DNA of 64,000 nt from Takashimella koratensis. Taxonomy: Eukaryota; Basidiomycota; Tremellomycetes; Trichosporonales; Tetragoniomycetaceae. Of this stretch, positions 11,601-20,830 are shown piece after piece. The notes beneath the pieces were generated by a model. That model ran no database searches. It was given only the letters and a program-made list of their open reading frames with translations, and was not told where the DNA came from. The first letter of the stretch is position 1, and each line of letters opens with the position of its first letter. The translations under genes and the position numbers were made by a program. The stretch spans positions 62,001-126,000 of the forward strand of contig BCKT01000018.1 of assembly GCA_003116875.1 (NCBI GenBank). The letters are read 5' to 3'.

Positions 11601-12880
11601 AGAAGAGTCTGGACCCACCACCAGCAGCAACTGTGTTGACGTCGAGGGAGATGGCGTTGAGGATGACCTCGGCGGTAGTCGTCTCCGTCATGTGCTCAAG
11701 GGCGCCGGCGTAGCGAGAGACGTCGGTAGAGGTGCCGCCCATGTCGACAGCAACGAGGGCGGTGCCGTCCTTGGGGTCGTAGCAGATCTTGGAGTAGCCA
11801 ATAACACCACCGGCGGGTCCACTGAGGACTGCTCGGAGACCCGAGAAGCGGTCCCAGCGGCAAAGGCCGCCGTCAGACTGCATGAACAAGAGCTTGTCGC
11901 CGAGACCCTCGAGACCGCCCTCGAAGCCCTGGGAGAATGACTCGATGTAGCGCCGGGTAATGGGGGAGAGGTACGCATCGGCGGTGGCCGAATTGGCACG
12001 GCTGAGGATTTTGATCTGGCGTCAGTGGGGTACGATAAGGGGCTTACAGTAGGCTGGAGCTCATGTGAGACGCTGACGGAGAAGCCCTTCTCGCGAGCAA
12101 GCTTGGCGATAGCAGTCTCGTGGTCATGGAAGGTCCACGAGTGGAGGAGGGCGAGGGCGACACTTCGGAATCCCTGAGCGTAGAGGGAATCGAGCTGAGC
12201 GCTGACCTCGTCCATGTTGGGCTTTTTGAGCACCCGCATGACCTCGCCGGTGACACCGAGAACGAGGGAAGGGTCCGAGTCGACCGAGACCGGCTCTGGC
12301 TCGGGGTCCATGAGGAAGGTCTCGCAGGTTACTCGCTCGTCAATCTCGACAACAGTCTCATAAAGGTACGACAACTTGGCGACAGTCAAGTCGAAGATGT
12401 CGGGTCGGGCTGGGGTCAGTGTTGCTCGCTGTATAGGCTCACCTTGCTTGCCGATACGGAGGAGGTCACGGAACCCCTTGGTGGTGAGAAGTGCGCAGCG
12501 CTCGCCTTGTCGCTCGAGGAGGGCGTTGGTGGCGACTGTTGTGCCCATGCGGATGGACTCGATCTTGTCGAGGCTGATCTTGGAGCTTCGTGGGAGCTTC
12601 TCATTGGTGCAGATCTCAATGCATCGTCGGATACCCTCGGTTGGGGCGTCCTTGTAGTTTGCCGGATCGACCGACAGGAGCTGAGTGTTAGTAGTGAGAG
12701 AGGGAGGGGCTTACCTTGAGAACAAAGTCGGCATGGCCGTTTCGGCTGCAGTGAACGTCGGTGAAGGTGCCACCTCGCTGTAGATGTTAGTAGGGGAGGG
12801 TAAGGGCAACGTACGTCTGATTGTCAGCGAAGGTCATAAGGCAGGAGCTTACCAATGGCAATGCGAATGAGGTCGGACAT
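8623..12880 (-). CDS. 5-oxoprolinase / hydantoinase (ATP-dependent, fused A and B halves)
   Basis: The spliced protein is about 1,290 residues, the size of eukaryotic 5-oxoprolinase. This enzyme uses ATP to open 5-oxo-L-proline to L-glutamate. The order is HydA_N ([10 protein letters not shown], then [17 protein letters not shown]), Hydantoinase_A ([14 protein letters not shown], the phosphate-binding loop) and Hydantoinase_B ([44 protein letters not shown]). It ends REQQYTN with TAA at 8625-8623. About ten introns of 35-50 nt are seen. The first two (12817-12852 and 12778-12814) enclose a 2-nt exon that supplies two bases of the conserved Asp codon in IDRGGTFTD. The gene is divergent from the Zn2Cys6 regulator (369 bp between starts) and follows the permease. 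A hydantoin or oxoproline-like substrate other than 5-oxoproline cannot be excluded. Confidence 0.93.
12815..12816 (-). other. Predicted 2-nt micro-exon (AC) of the 5-oxoprolinase gene
   Basis: On the minus strand the first exon ends ..CGCATTGCCATTG at 12853. Intron 1 (36 nt, 12817-12852) runs GTAAGC to AATCAG with a CGCTGAC branch site. Two bases AC follow. Intron 2 (37 nt, 12778-12814) runs GTACGT to CTACAG with TACTAAC. Exon 3 begins CGAGGTGGC. Only ATTG+AC+CGAGGT gives I-D-R-G-G-T, the family signature. Joining exon 1 directly to exon 3 shifts the frame, and retaining either intron also breaks it. Confidence 0.75.
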
Positions 12881-13249
12881 GGTGGAAAAGAGGAAGAGTT
12901 GGGGATGTGGGGCTTACCAGCCGGGACCGCATGGCCTCTTTAAGTAGCTTCCATCTGCCTTGGAGCTTTGCTCCTTGCCAACTCCTCAGCGTCTCACTGG
13001 TCGACGTCGAGGGGAACTCGGAAGACGAATGGAAAATGAGCGGGGAAGTACAGGAAGTCGGCTCCAGAGGAAGTTGTGCCACGGGGAAATCTGTTCCGGA
13101 GGGACGAGAGGGAACTTGATGGGAACTTTGTTCCGGGTTTCCTGCTGGTTCAGGATCGGCCGGGACCTCGGCTGCACAAATAGACCCTTTGCGATGGGCA
13201 ATCACACTCATAACACCGTCTTTTCCACACTGGCACGCTTAACGACGCC
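12881..13249. promoter_or_regulatory. Bidirectional promoter of the 5-oxoprolinase and its neighbouring regulator
   Basis: These 369 bp separate the two start codons. GGGAACT occurs three times: 13012-13018 (extended to GGGAACTCGG, 13012-13021), 13110-13116 and 13121-13127. Two GTTCCGG elements lie at about 13093 and 13130, giving inverted GGAAC/GTTCC pairs of the kind bound by dimeric zinc-cluster factors. There is no GATAAG site in this gap. Confidence 0.6.
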
Positions 13250-15495
13250 ATGAACAAGCGGTCCCACTCCATCGACGAGGCCGAGTCGCCCGCTGGACCT
13301 TCCAAGCGGGCGAAGAAGTATGTCTCCAGGGCATGCACCGTCTGTCGACGCCGGTGGGTAGTAAGCGATGGGGTAGAGCTGATCTCAGGCGTACACGATG
13401 TGACGGCCGACCACGGTGCCATACATGCGAGGTATACGGGGAACAGTGTATCTACGATCCCGACAGCGATGGGCGCAAGCCAGCGAGCAAACAGCATGTC
13501 GAGGCGCTGATGAATCGAATCAAGATTCTCGAGGAGCTGTTATCGGACAGAGGCGGGGACCAGACTCCAGGCTTGTCAGATGAGGAGGAACGGCCAAAGA
13601 TTCGCCGTCCACAGCAAAAGATTACACTGTATCCGGATGGTCGGCCTTTAGCCTCGAGTGGTGCTATCACAGTGAGCTTGAATGAAGTGCAAGGCTGACT
13701 CTCAGTTGGAGAACGACTTTCTCTCCTTCCATGGCCCGTCGTCGACGTTCATGCACCTCCCCGATGCGGCTGGGCGAGTCGGGCTGGAGCACGACCAAGA
13801 CGTGTCTTCAGAGGACCTTCCGCCGCCGGACCTCTCCACAGTCAACTGGCAGCGTCATCTCCCGCCTGAGATTCCCCTCACACTCGGGGGCCATACCGAG
13901 CTGCTCAATGCCTTCTTCAGGTGAGAACAGAATCGACCTCGCTGATAGTAGCTATTACAACGAGTGGTGCCTCTACCTCGACGAGTCGCAGTTCCTCCGT
14001 GGCCTCTGTGCGAGCGCTTCCTCTGCACTGGAGACACATCGCAATTCGCACTACTCGCCGTTACTGCACAACGTGATGATGGCCATGTCTGTTCAGCTGT
14101 GGCCCGAGAGCCTTGGTGAGAACCCGACGATGACTGGACACGAGGCCGGTACAATCTTTGCTCAGAAAGCCCGATCGTACTTTGAGCTCGAGTGTAACAG
14201 CCCCATGATCAGTACGGTCAAGGGTCTGATGATTCTCGCCTCGTACCACTGGTCGGCCAAGCAGCTGTCGTTTGGGTGGTTATTCGAGGGCATGGGCGTG
14301 CGGACGGCTCAAACGCGTAGGTCTGGTTGAAAGCTGAGCTGATGGAAGTTGGTCTCAACGTCGAGGTCTCTAGCTTGGTCACGCGAGGACTGATTAGCGC
14401 CGACTCTCAGGCGATTCGACAGAAGGCCTTGTATACAGTATTTGCTCAGGACCAGTGAGTGTGTCTGTGACCCTGGCTGACCCCAGGCTGTGGGCGTTGA
14501 CTATCGGGCGGACATGTGGGATGACGATGGAGGATATTGAAGTGCCTCTCCCACCGATTGACGCCGACGAAGACGCGGTCCCGTGGCTTACCCACGAGCA
14601 GCGCAACCTCGGATTGGTCGTTTCTGCGCCGTTGTCATGGAAGAGCTCGACGTTCCATCACTGTTCCAAGCTCATGTTCATCGCAAACCGAATGCACCAG
14701 GCTCTGTAAGTGGGTGCCCAGTCTGAGCTGACCTCAGCTATCGTACTCGGTCTCAGCTGGAAGAGTCGACGAAACGGGACCTTGTTTCGCAGCTGGAGTA
14801 AGTGTGATGAAGGGGTAACGCTGACCTCAGCCTCGAATTGAACGAGTGGCTGCTTGACCTCCCATCCCCGCTTCGACTCGATATCACGCAAGACCACCCA
14901 CCGCCCCATCTGATCTCGCTGCATGCGGCGTTCCGGTTCTTCCAGATCCTGTTGCACCGCCCGACCTACACCCAGCCATTTAGCGAGGACACACATGACC
15001 GTCAAGTGGCGGTGAAGACATGCAATCTGGCCGCGTGGGTGCTAAACATGTGTTCCGCTGCTGACATCCAGCGACGAGATTGTGAACCTGCTCGCCAAGT
15101 TCAAGCAGTCACCCGGTCTGCGGTATGGTTCCGTTACCATGGCTCAAACGAGTTTCGCCGCGGGTACAGTCTACTTACTGAAAGCTGTGCGAGTCGAGTC
15201 CTCTAGCAAAGAGCACCAACAAGCGATCAGTCAAGTCAAATCCTGCGTCACCGGTTTACGTGGCATGTGCTGGCCCGCCGCTAACCTGAGCGCGGATATC
15301 CTCGAGCAGATGTTGGCGGAATGGAGCCCTGATAGTGTCCAAAAGCCCGTATCCGTCCCAGCCAGCCCAATGCCGTCGCTGTCGGACCTCACCGATCCAA
15401 ACTCGGACTTGGCAATGCTCCTTCGTAAGCTTGGATGGAAACCGCCCACCCCAACCCCACCGCCAGAGAGTATGAATATAGGAGGTCTTTTGTAG
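13250..15495 (+). CDS. Zn2Cys6 fungal transcription factor (cluster regulator)
   Basis: The protein is about 650 residues long. After a basic start (MNKRSHSIDEAESP..SKRAKK) comes a complete binuclear zinc cluster, C-x2-C-x6-C-x5-C-x2-C-x6-C (CTVC..RCDGRPRCHTC..QCIYDP), split by an intron. A short coiled-coil linker follows (VEALMNRIKILEELL). The middle is a Fungal_trans domain, recognisable from VKGLMILASYHWSAKQ, LFEGMGVRTAQTLGLN and ALTIGRTCGM. The C-terminus is proline-rich and ends SMNIGGLL. About seven introns are visible. It sits between the 5-oxoprolinase (divergent) and DUF1445 (convergent, 101 bp between stop codons), the usual position of a pathway-specific regulator. It is the best candidate to bind the GGGAACT(CGG) elements. 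Confidence 0.92.
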
Positions 15496-15596
15496 AATGT
15501 ATTCATAACGACCTCGATCCATGTATGATTGTACAACCTAAGCTCTCTACAAAGATACCAATTTCTGGAGCTCCCTCTTTTCGCTTAGAAAGTACG

Positions 15597-16456
15597 CTAC
15601 GACGACTTGAAGCAGTCTTCGACTGTCCAGTCACAGACGAGCATCATCCCCGGCTGGTGACTGATGAAGGTACCTGGGAGCCCCGAGTCCAACACAACCT
15701 GCTGTGGTGTAACTCCACACCCCCAGTACACTGGGATCTCACCCTCCTTGACTTCACTCGCGTCTCCCCAGGTTGGATTGAGACCCTGGAAGTCGGTGAT
15801 CCCGATCCGTTTAGCGCCCTCGGGACCCCACGCGACGGGCTCGCCGTGCGTTCGCGCGTAAGGACGGGTGATCGCGATGACCTCGGGGATCTTTTCGCGA
15901 GGGTAAGGACGCATCGAAACCACCATTCGACCGAAAAAGGCTGACTGTTAGCTCTAGGAGTGAAAACAAACTCACCTCCTGCTTGGTTGAGTTGAACAGA
16001 AGTTTGGTACATGGGAACAGTAGTTCCAACCTCCATGTTCCTCGGAACCAACCCGTTGGCAGCGAGAGCACTCTCGAATGAGAAGCTGCAGCCAATGAGG
16101 AACGCCACGCTATCTTCTTTCCACTCGTCAGTGATATCGTCAACGTTGGCAACGAGCTTGCCGTCACGGTAAACGTTGTACCGGGCGATATCGGTGCGGA
16201 TGTCGCACCCTTCTGCGAGGAACGAGGGGACCATGGGGTCGCCGGGTTTGGTCTCGCCGAGGAGACAGCAAGGGACGGGGTTACGGTGGCAGAAGGATCG
16301 GAAGTCGTCGGCGTACTTGGATGGCATGATGAGTAGGTTCGCCTGGACGTAGCGAGGAGCATAGCCAGAGGTACTAGATGTCGGCAGGGTGTTGGTGCGG
16401 CACAGGTTGCGGACCTGTGCCGGGGTGAGGGTAGAGTCGGCGACGGTGAAAGTCAT
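15597..16456 (-). CDS. DUF1445 / YcsI-like putative hydro-lyase (D-glutamate cyclase domain)
   Basis: The protein is about 270 residues in two exons, joined so that QAG continues AFFGRMVVSMRP. It matches the DUF1445 (UPF0317, PF07286) pattern throughout: GYAPRYVQANLLIMPSKYA, FCHRNPVPCCLLGET, GCDIRTDIARYNVYRDG, VAFLIGCSFSFESAL, TTVPMYQTSVQLNQAG and YWGCGVTPQQVV. Bacterial YcsI lies beside the 5-oxoprolinase genes pxpABC. In animals the same domain forms the N-terminal part of mitochondrial D-glutamate cyclase, which interconverts D-glutamate and 5-oxo-D-proline. The C-terminal DUF4392 part is absent here. By context I infer a cyclase or hydrolase acting on 5-oxoproline or glutamate. The start is the ATG at 16456; two AGTTCCC elements lie 135-200 bp upstream. 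Confidence 0.9.
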
Positions 16457-17052
16457 CCTGGGCTAGACAAGGGTGCGGTGGGGAGGGTTTACGAGCGTAG
16501 GGAGGGGGGTTGGTCGAAGGGAGTCCTGGGGATAAGCCAGACCCCATCGGTTCTAGTTTATATGCGTCAACATTGTACTTTTCCCGGAGCCGAGTTCCCA
16601 ATATTGTGACAGGAACTCTTCTCCGGACTCGGGTGAGTGAACAACCGCTCCGCCCAGTTCCCGAGGAACCTGAAGTCTCCGCTGACTTCCTCTTGTGTCG
16701 GTCTCGCGCTCAGACTCTCACGTGACGGCTGGGGACCTGGTGTCCCTTTTGTCCGGCTGCGAGTAACACCGACGCCGTCGCTTCTTATTCTTCCTCGACT
16801 TATCATTGGTCCTCTGATACCTGCCCTCGGCGCTCAACGCCGTCTTTTCACCTCACCCTACCAAATCCCCTCACTTGCCGTACAGTTAGCCTGACCAACA
16901 AAGGACCCAAGCGAAACTGTAAAAAAAATTACCCCTACCCAACCAATGTGGCACATCCATTCCCTACAACTCCCTGACTCTTGTCTTCGACCCCCAACAA
17001 CAAAACAAACCACAACTAATGCATGGAAGGAACGAGGGACGTCGCGGGGGTT

Positions 17053-17054
<2 letters not shown>

Positions 17055-17089
<35 letters not shown>
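17055..17089. repeat. Poly-G tract, 35 nt
   Basis: This is an uninterrupted run of 35 G on the plus strand. Its exact length may be unreliable in assembled data. It is separated by 66 bp of ordinary sequence from the next G run. Confidence 0.9.
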
Positions 17090-17091
<2 letters not shown>

Positions 17092-17155
17092 CCTTTGAGC
17101 GTGGGGTATCAGCCTCGCCGTGTCATCACGACGTTCATTCAGACCAGCGGGCGGT

Positions 17156-17156
17156 G

Positions 17157-17185
<29 letters not shown>
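17156..17185. repeat. Poly-G tract, 30 nt
   Basis: This run of 30 G abuts the pol III terminator of the tRNA gene. It is the second member of a pair with the 17055-17089 run. Confidence 0.9.
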
Positions 17186-17186
<1 letters not shown>

Positions 17187-17187
<1 letters not shown>

Positions 17188-17191
17188 AAAA
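17187..17191 (-). terminator. RNA polymerase III terminator of the tRNA
   Basis: Five T residues on the minus strand lie five bases beyond the discriminator base of the tRNA. This is the normal pol III stop signal. Confidence 0.7.
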
Positions 17192-17196
17192 GGAAA

Positions 17197-17292
17197 TGGA
17201 CATTAACGGACTCGAACCGTTGACCTCGACCAGATAGAAATCTGTACGTTAGATATGCTAAGGACGCGCTCTACCACCTGAGCTAAATGCCC
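17197..17292 (-). tRNA. tRNA-Ala (AGC), with a 23-nt intron
   Basis: On the minus strand the acceptor arm pairs GGGCATT with AATGTCC, including the G3:U70 wobble that identifies alanine tRNAs. The D arm is GCTC..GAGC (box A TAGCTCAGGTGG). The T arm is AACGG-TTCGAGT-CCGTT (box B), and the discriminator is A73. The anticodon loop reads TT-AGC-A, with a 23-nt intron just after position 37. Without it the tRNA is 73 nt, the standard length. The anticodon stem (CGTCC with GGTCG) has one T29:T41 mismatch, which is odd. A T5 terminator follows. Confidence 0.8.
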
Positions 17293-17388
17293 GGGACTTT
17301 CGACTCGGCCGACGCGATATATAAGGCTGTAATGTTAAAAGAATGTCTGATACCATCTTTTACATACTGAGGCGACTGCTGATCCCTC

Positions 17389-18293
17389 TCATTTCCACAG
17401 CTCGCACTTTGTACTATCGAAGGCTTTTTTGAGCGCTTTTGGTCGTTTATTCGGGACGAGCGCGAGTGCGGTCGGTATCCCCTCTCTACAAAATCAATTA
17501 GCACCCTGCTCCTTCCCGCCTTGTAGGTGTGGCCCCAATTCGATATAAAATTCGGTGTCGAGCTTAGGACTCACGGTTCTTCGACCCAGAGGTGATATGG
17601 TATTCGCGGTTCCAAAGCGTCTAGCTTACTCGCGAGTTCTCGCAATTTCTCTTCGTTTGGACACTAAACCCATGAGCTCCTCTTGCCCGACTTGCCCTGC
17701 CTCTTCCTTTACTCGCTCTCAAGCACCCGCCCAGACTCAGACCCAGACCCAGACCCAGAGCAAGACTCTCACTCACCTCCATGACGACCTTGCGCATACT
17801 TTTCCACCCATCGCCATTCTCGCCAGCAAGGTAAGTTACGACGTCTGGGTGAGAAGAGTAGAGGTGGGTGACGGCGGTAGCTGCGTGAGCGGCTTGGGCC
17901 ATCAGTGGACCCACGGGCCAGCCGAGGTCCTGAGGAGTCAGCGAAAGGTGGGGTAGAGGTTGGGCGGAGCGGTGGGCGAGGGGGGGAACATGTTGGGAAG
18001 AGCAAAGAGGTAGGGGACGGGGAATTGAAATGGGGCCAGAGGGAACGTACAGTGGCCAGGTCTCGGCGGAGGATGATCTGCATCGCGAGGTTTGACCGTG
18101 AGCTGGATGCGTTGGTTCCTGTAGGGTTGCTGGAGCCTGACGTTTGGGCCTGCTCTGACGAGGGAGATTCGGTTTCTGGCGCTGCCGCCGGTCCAGAGTG
18201 GGCAGACATGATTTGGAGACCTCTCACACGAGCTGGGAGGTAGATGTATCCGCGAGAAATGGATAATCCGAGTCGACTGGCCGAGGTGAGCAT
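17389..18293 (-). CDS. PTRHD1-like peptidyl-tRNA hydrolase (PTH2 fold)
   Basis: The conserved part reads LAMQIILRRDL, then DLGWPVGPLMAQAAHAATA, HLYSSHPDVVTYL, WKSMRKVVMEC, PYHLWVEEP, and after the last intron EGIPTALALVPNK and CELWK with TGA at 17391-17389. This is the order of human PTRHD1, a small PTH2-type protein thought to hydrolyse peptidyl-tRNA. Three introns are inferred, the last running GTGAGT..TTGTAG. Two ATGs are possible. The one at 18209 starts MSAHSG. The one at 18293 starts MLTSASRLGLSISRGY, a basic segment free of acidic residues that looks like a mitochondrial presequence. The gene is divergent from the UBX gene, only about 170 bp away. Confidence 0.85.
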
Positions 18294-18464
18294 GCGATGA
18301 GTGATGGGCGCGGTGCGATAAAGAGATTTCGTGGAAAGGTGTAGTAAGGGGAGATGGAGATTGGGCAATCTCCGTGGGCACTGACGACACCGCGTCGAGG
18401 TTGAACTCTGTCTACTCTGTCTTTGCTCTCATCTTTACCTACCACCCATCACTCAGTATCCAGC

Positions 18465-20468
18465 ATGTCAGACAAGGAGACTCTCGTATCCATGGGCTTT
18501 GACCCAGCCCGAGTTGACTGTGAGTAGACCTTGGTCAGGGTAGAATAGGCTGTGAAGAGCCGTCATGAGCCGTTTAGACCTGAAGGGTCGTTCAAGTTGA
18601 CGAGATCAGGGGCTCTCCGTGCAACCAAGCGTTCCGGCCTGCAAGTGAGTCAAGCTCGCTGATTTCCTTTGCCTTGAGACTAAACTGATCACGACCCAGC
18701 CGGCGATGGACTTTCTCCTCGAGCACGCCGAGGACCCGATCCCGGAAGCTGGCGAGGAAGGGGATGACGATGATGAAGCCGCGACGCTGGGTGTTGATCC
18801 CGAGGCCAAGGTGAGCTTCAACCTTTTCCTCGAGATGAAGAGACTTTAGTCTTCAACTTTACGCATTCCCTTCTCCTCTCGCCTTGTCAACTCCCAGTGT
18901 CCTACTCTCACGTTTTGATAGTTCTCGTGATCCGTGCAACCCATCTGGACTAGATGTCCCACCTCACCCCTTTAGTTCATCCCCTCCTACCTCTCATCTC
19001 CCCCGTGCCCATCCAGGCGAGACCCACTAACACACCCCAGTCAATCAAGTGTTCCATCTGCGGCAAGATTTTCCGATCCACCGCGACGGCCAACTTTCAT
19101 GCTGAGAAATCGGGTCATGATCAATTCGAAGAGTCGACCGAGGAAGTGAGTTCAAGTCGTGCCGTCGGCCAGTGCTCTCCCCGTCCTCTTAGACCAGCGA
19201 TGGCTGCATTGAGCTAGGTTAGACCAGTGCTGCTACTGTGCAGCTTGATGTAGCCAGCACTGGAACGGTCCCTTGCGTATCATGTCAAAGCACAGCGCTA
19301 ATAGCTACAGATCAAACCCCTCACTGAAGAAGAGAAAAAGGCAAAACTTGCCGAACTCCGCGAACGATTGGCGTTGAAGCGTGCCGCCCAGGGGAAAGAG
19401 GATGAGAAGGCTGCGAGGGCGAACGAGGCAATTAGGCGTAAAGCTGGGCAGGTGAGTGACGATCAGCTAGGATCGTATTAGTGTTGCGGGTGCAGATTGA
19501 AGGGAGGGCCTGGCTAGGTCTGTTGATAATATCGGTGCCAACAGCAACTTTGCACCAGATATCAACCTCTAGATGTACCCGACTAGACCCGCGCTGACAC
19601 ACCGCAGGACACGGGTCGGATTCGAGAAGAGATGAAGATCAAAGAAGCGCAAAAGGACGTTGAGCGCAAAAAACGAGGTAAGTCGTGCTGTCGTTATCGC
19701 GTGATAACAATGGCTTTAAACGGCGTCGAGGGTGTGAATGTAGTCACATAGCGTGAAGAACCGTTGCTGATACCATCCAGAGAAAGAGGAAGACGCCCGA
19801 GCCCGTGCTGCTATCAAAGCGCAGATCGAAGTGAGTCTTCACATTTCTTTGCCATCATACTCTTCACTTTACACCTCTCCTCCGAACTGGTCTAACCCCT
19901 TCAGGCGGACAAACGTGAACGTGCCGAGAAAGCCGCGCGCGAGAAAGCTATCCGAGACGGCCAAGCTCCTCCCCCCGCCTCCACTTCTGCCCCAACTACG
20001 ACTGCACCTGCCAAGGCAGTCACAAATAGCGCCGAGAACCCAGAGACGAGGTTGCAGATTCGCCTAAGTGCAGGCGGGGCACCGTTGACCAAGACGTTCC
20101 CGAGTGATAATAGTGAGTTTGTTGTCCAACTCGAGGCAAAGCCGAAACGTTGGAGAGGGAGCAATTGCCAATGCTTGGATCGGGATTAGCGGAGCAGTTT
20201 GGGTATTCGGATTTGACGTTGACTGACTTTGGCAGCCCTCGTGGACGTTGCCGAGTTTGTCGCGTCGCAGAACCTCGCATACGACGTATCGACCGTCAAG
20301 TTTGCCTGTACTTTCCCTAGGTAAGCCCCGACGTAACATGTCTCGGGAGCAACGTTAATAAAGGACGAGTTGTTGACACCCCACAGGAAACAGTTCTCGC
20401 CCGAGGATATGCGAAAGACGCTCAAGGAGAATGGATTGACGCCGTCTGCTGTGCTCATGGCGAGCTAG
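18465..20468 (+). CDS. UBA - zinc finger - UBX domain protein (Cdc48/p97 adaptor)
   Basis: The N-terminal UBA domain spans ETLVSMGFDPARVDWALR and ATKRSGLQPAMDFLLEH, with the MGF loop that binds ubiquitin. A C2H2-type finger follows (CSICGKIF..HAEKSGH). Then comes a long basic-acidic coiled coil (EEEKKAKLAELRERLALK, REEMKIKEAQKDVERKK, RAEKAAREKAIRDG) and a C-terminal UBX domain (TRLQIRLSAGGAPLTKTF, LVDVAEFVASQ, FACTFPRKQF, LKENGLTPSAVLMAS). The UBX domain would bind the N-domain of the Cdc48 ATPase, and the UBA would bring ubiquitylated clients. At least eight introns interrupt it. The start is the ATG at 18465. Confidence 0.9.
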
Positions 20469-20830
20469 TGAAGCGAGCGCAACGAGGCGAGCAAAGGCAG
20501 TGAGCGTACTGTTCAGAGTAACGTGAAGCGAGCAGAACAAGTGAGCGTAAAGATACACGAGCGTTGTGTGTAGCTCAGAGTAAAAACGAGCGAGAGAGGA
20601 CTGGGCCAAGCCAAGATTCAAAGATTCCAGGCAGGCGTAAGTAGTCAACAGGGCAAGCAATGTACCCATGACACGATGTAATATACCAATATTTTATCCA
20701 AACGCACAGTACATGTCGTCTACGACAAGGGAAATCTATACGCGACTGTATGAGAATTAAAACACAGAAGTGTATGAAATGGGGTATTTTAGAGTAGTGA
20801 GAGAATCCACGAACAGCTAAGACTCATGCT
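20469..20830. other. Convergent 3' region between the UBX protein and the DHA2 transporter
   Basis: There is no gene in these 362 bp. The first 130 bp repeat degenerate GAGCG/GTGAAGCGAGC units on the plus strand. The rest is AT-rich and probably holds both polyadenylation regions. Confidence 0.5.

Larger units (their letters stand above)
16457..17196. promoter_or_regulatory. Promoter of the DUF1445 gene and tRNA-flanking non-coding region
   Basis: No gene is visible. CGAGTTCCC occurs at 16591-16599 (inside CCGAGTTCCC, 16590-16599) and AGTTCCC at 16656-16662. A GATAAG site lies on the minus strand at 16799-16804. Beyond about 16,900 the sequence is simple: A8, AC-rich, then two long poly-G tracts. 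Confidence 0.55.

Noticed and set aside
10687..11940. A 417-codon open frame on the plus strand inside the oxoprolinase gene
   Set aside because: It is the antisense shadow of the long Hydantoinase exons. Its protein has no family pattern, and the opposite frame carries all conserved motifs.
20469..20590. Repeated GTGAAGCGAGC/GAGCG units suggested a mobile-element end
   Set aside because: The copies are short and imperfect, without terminal inverted repeats or target duplications.
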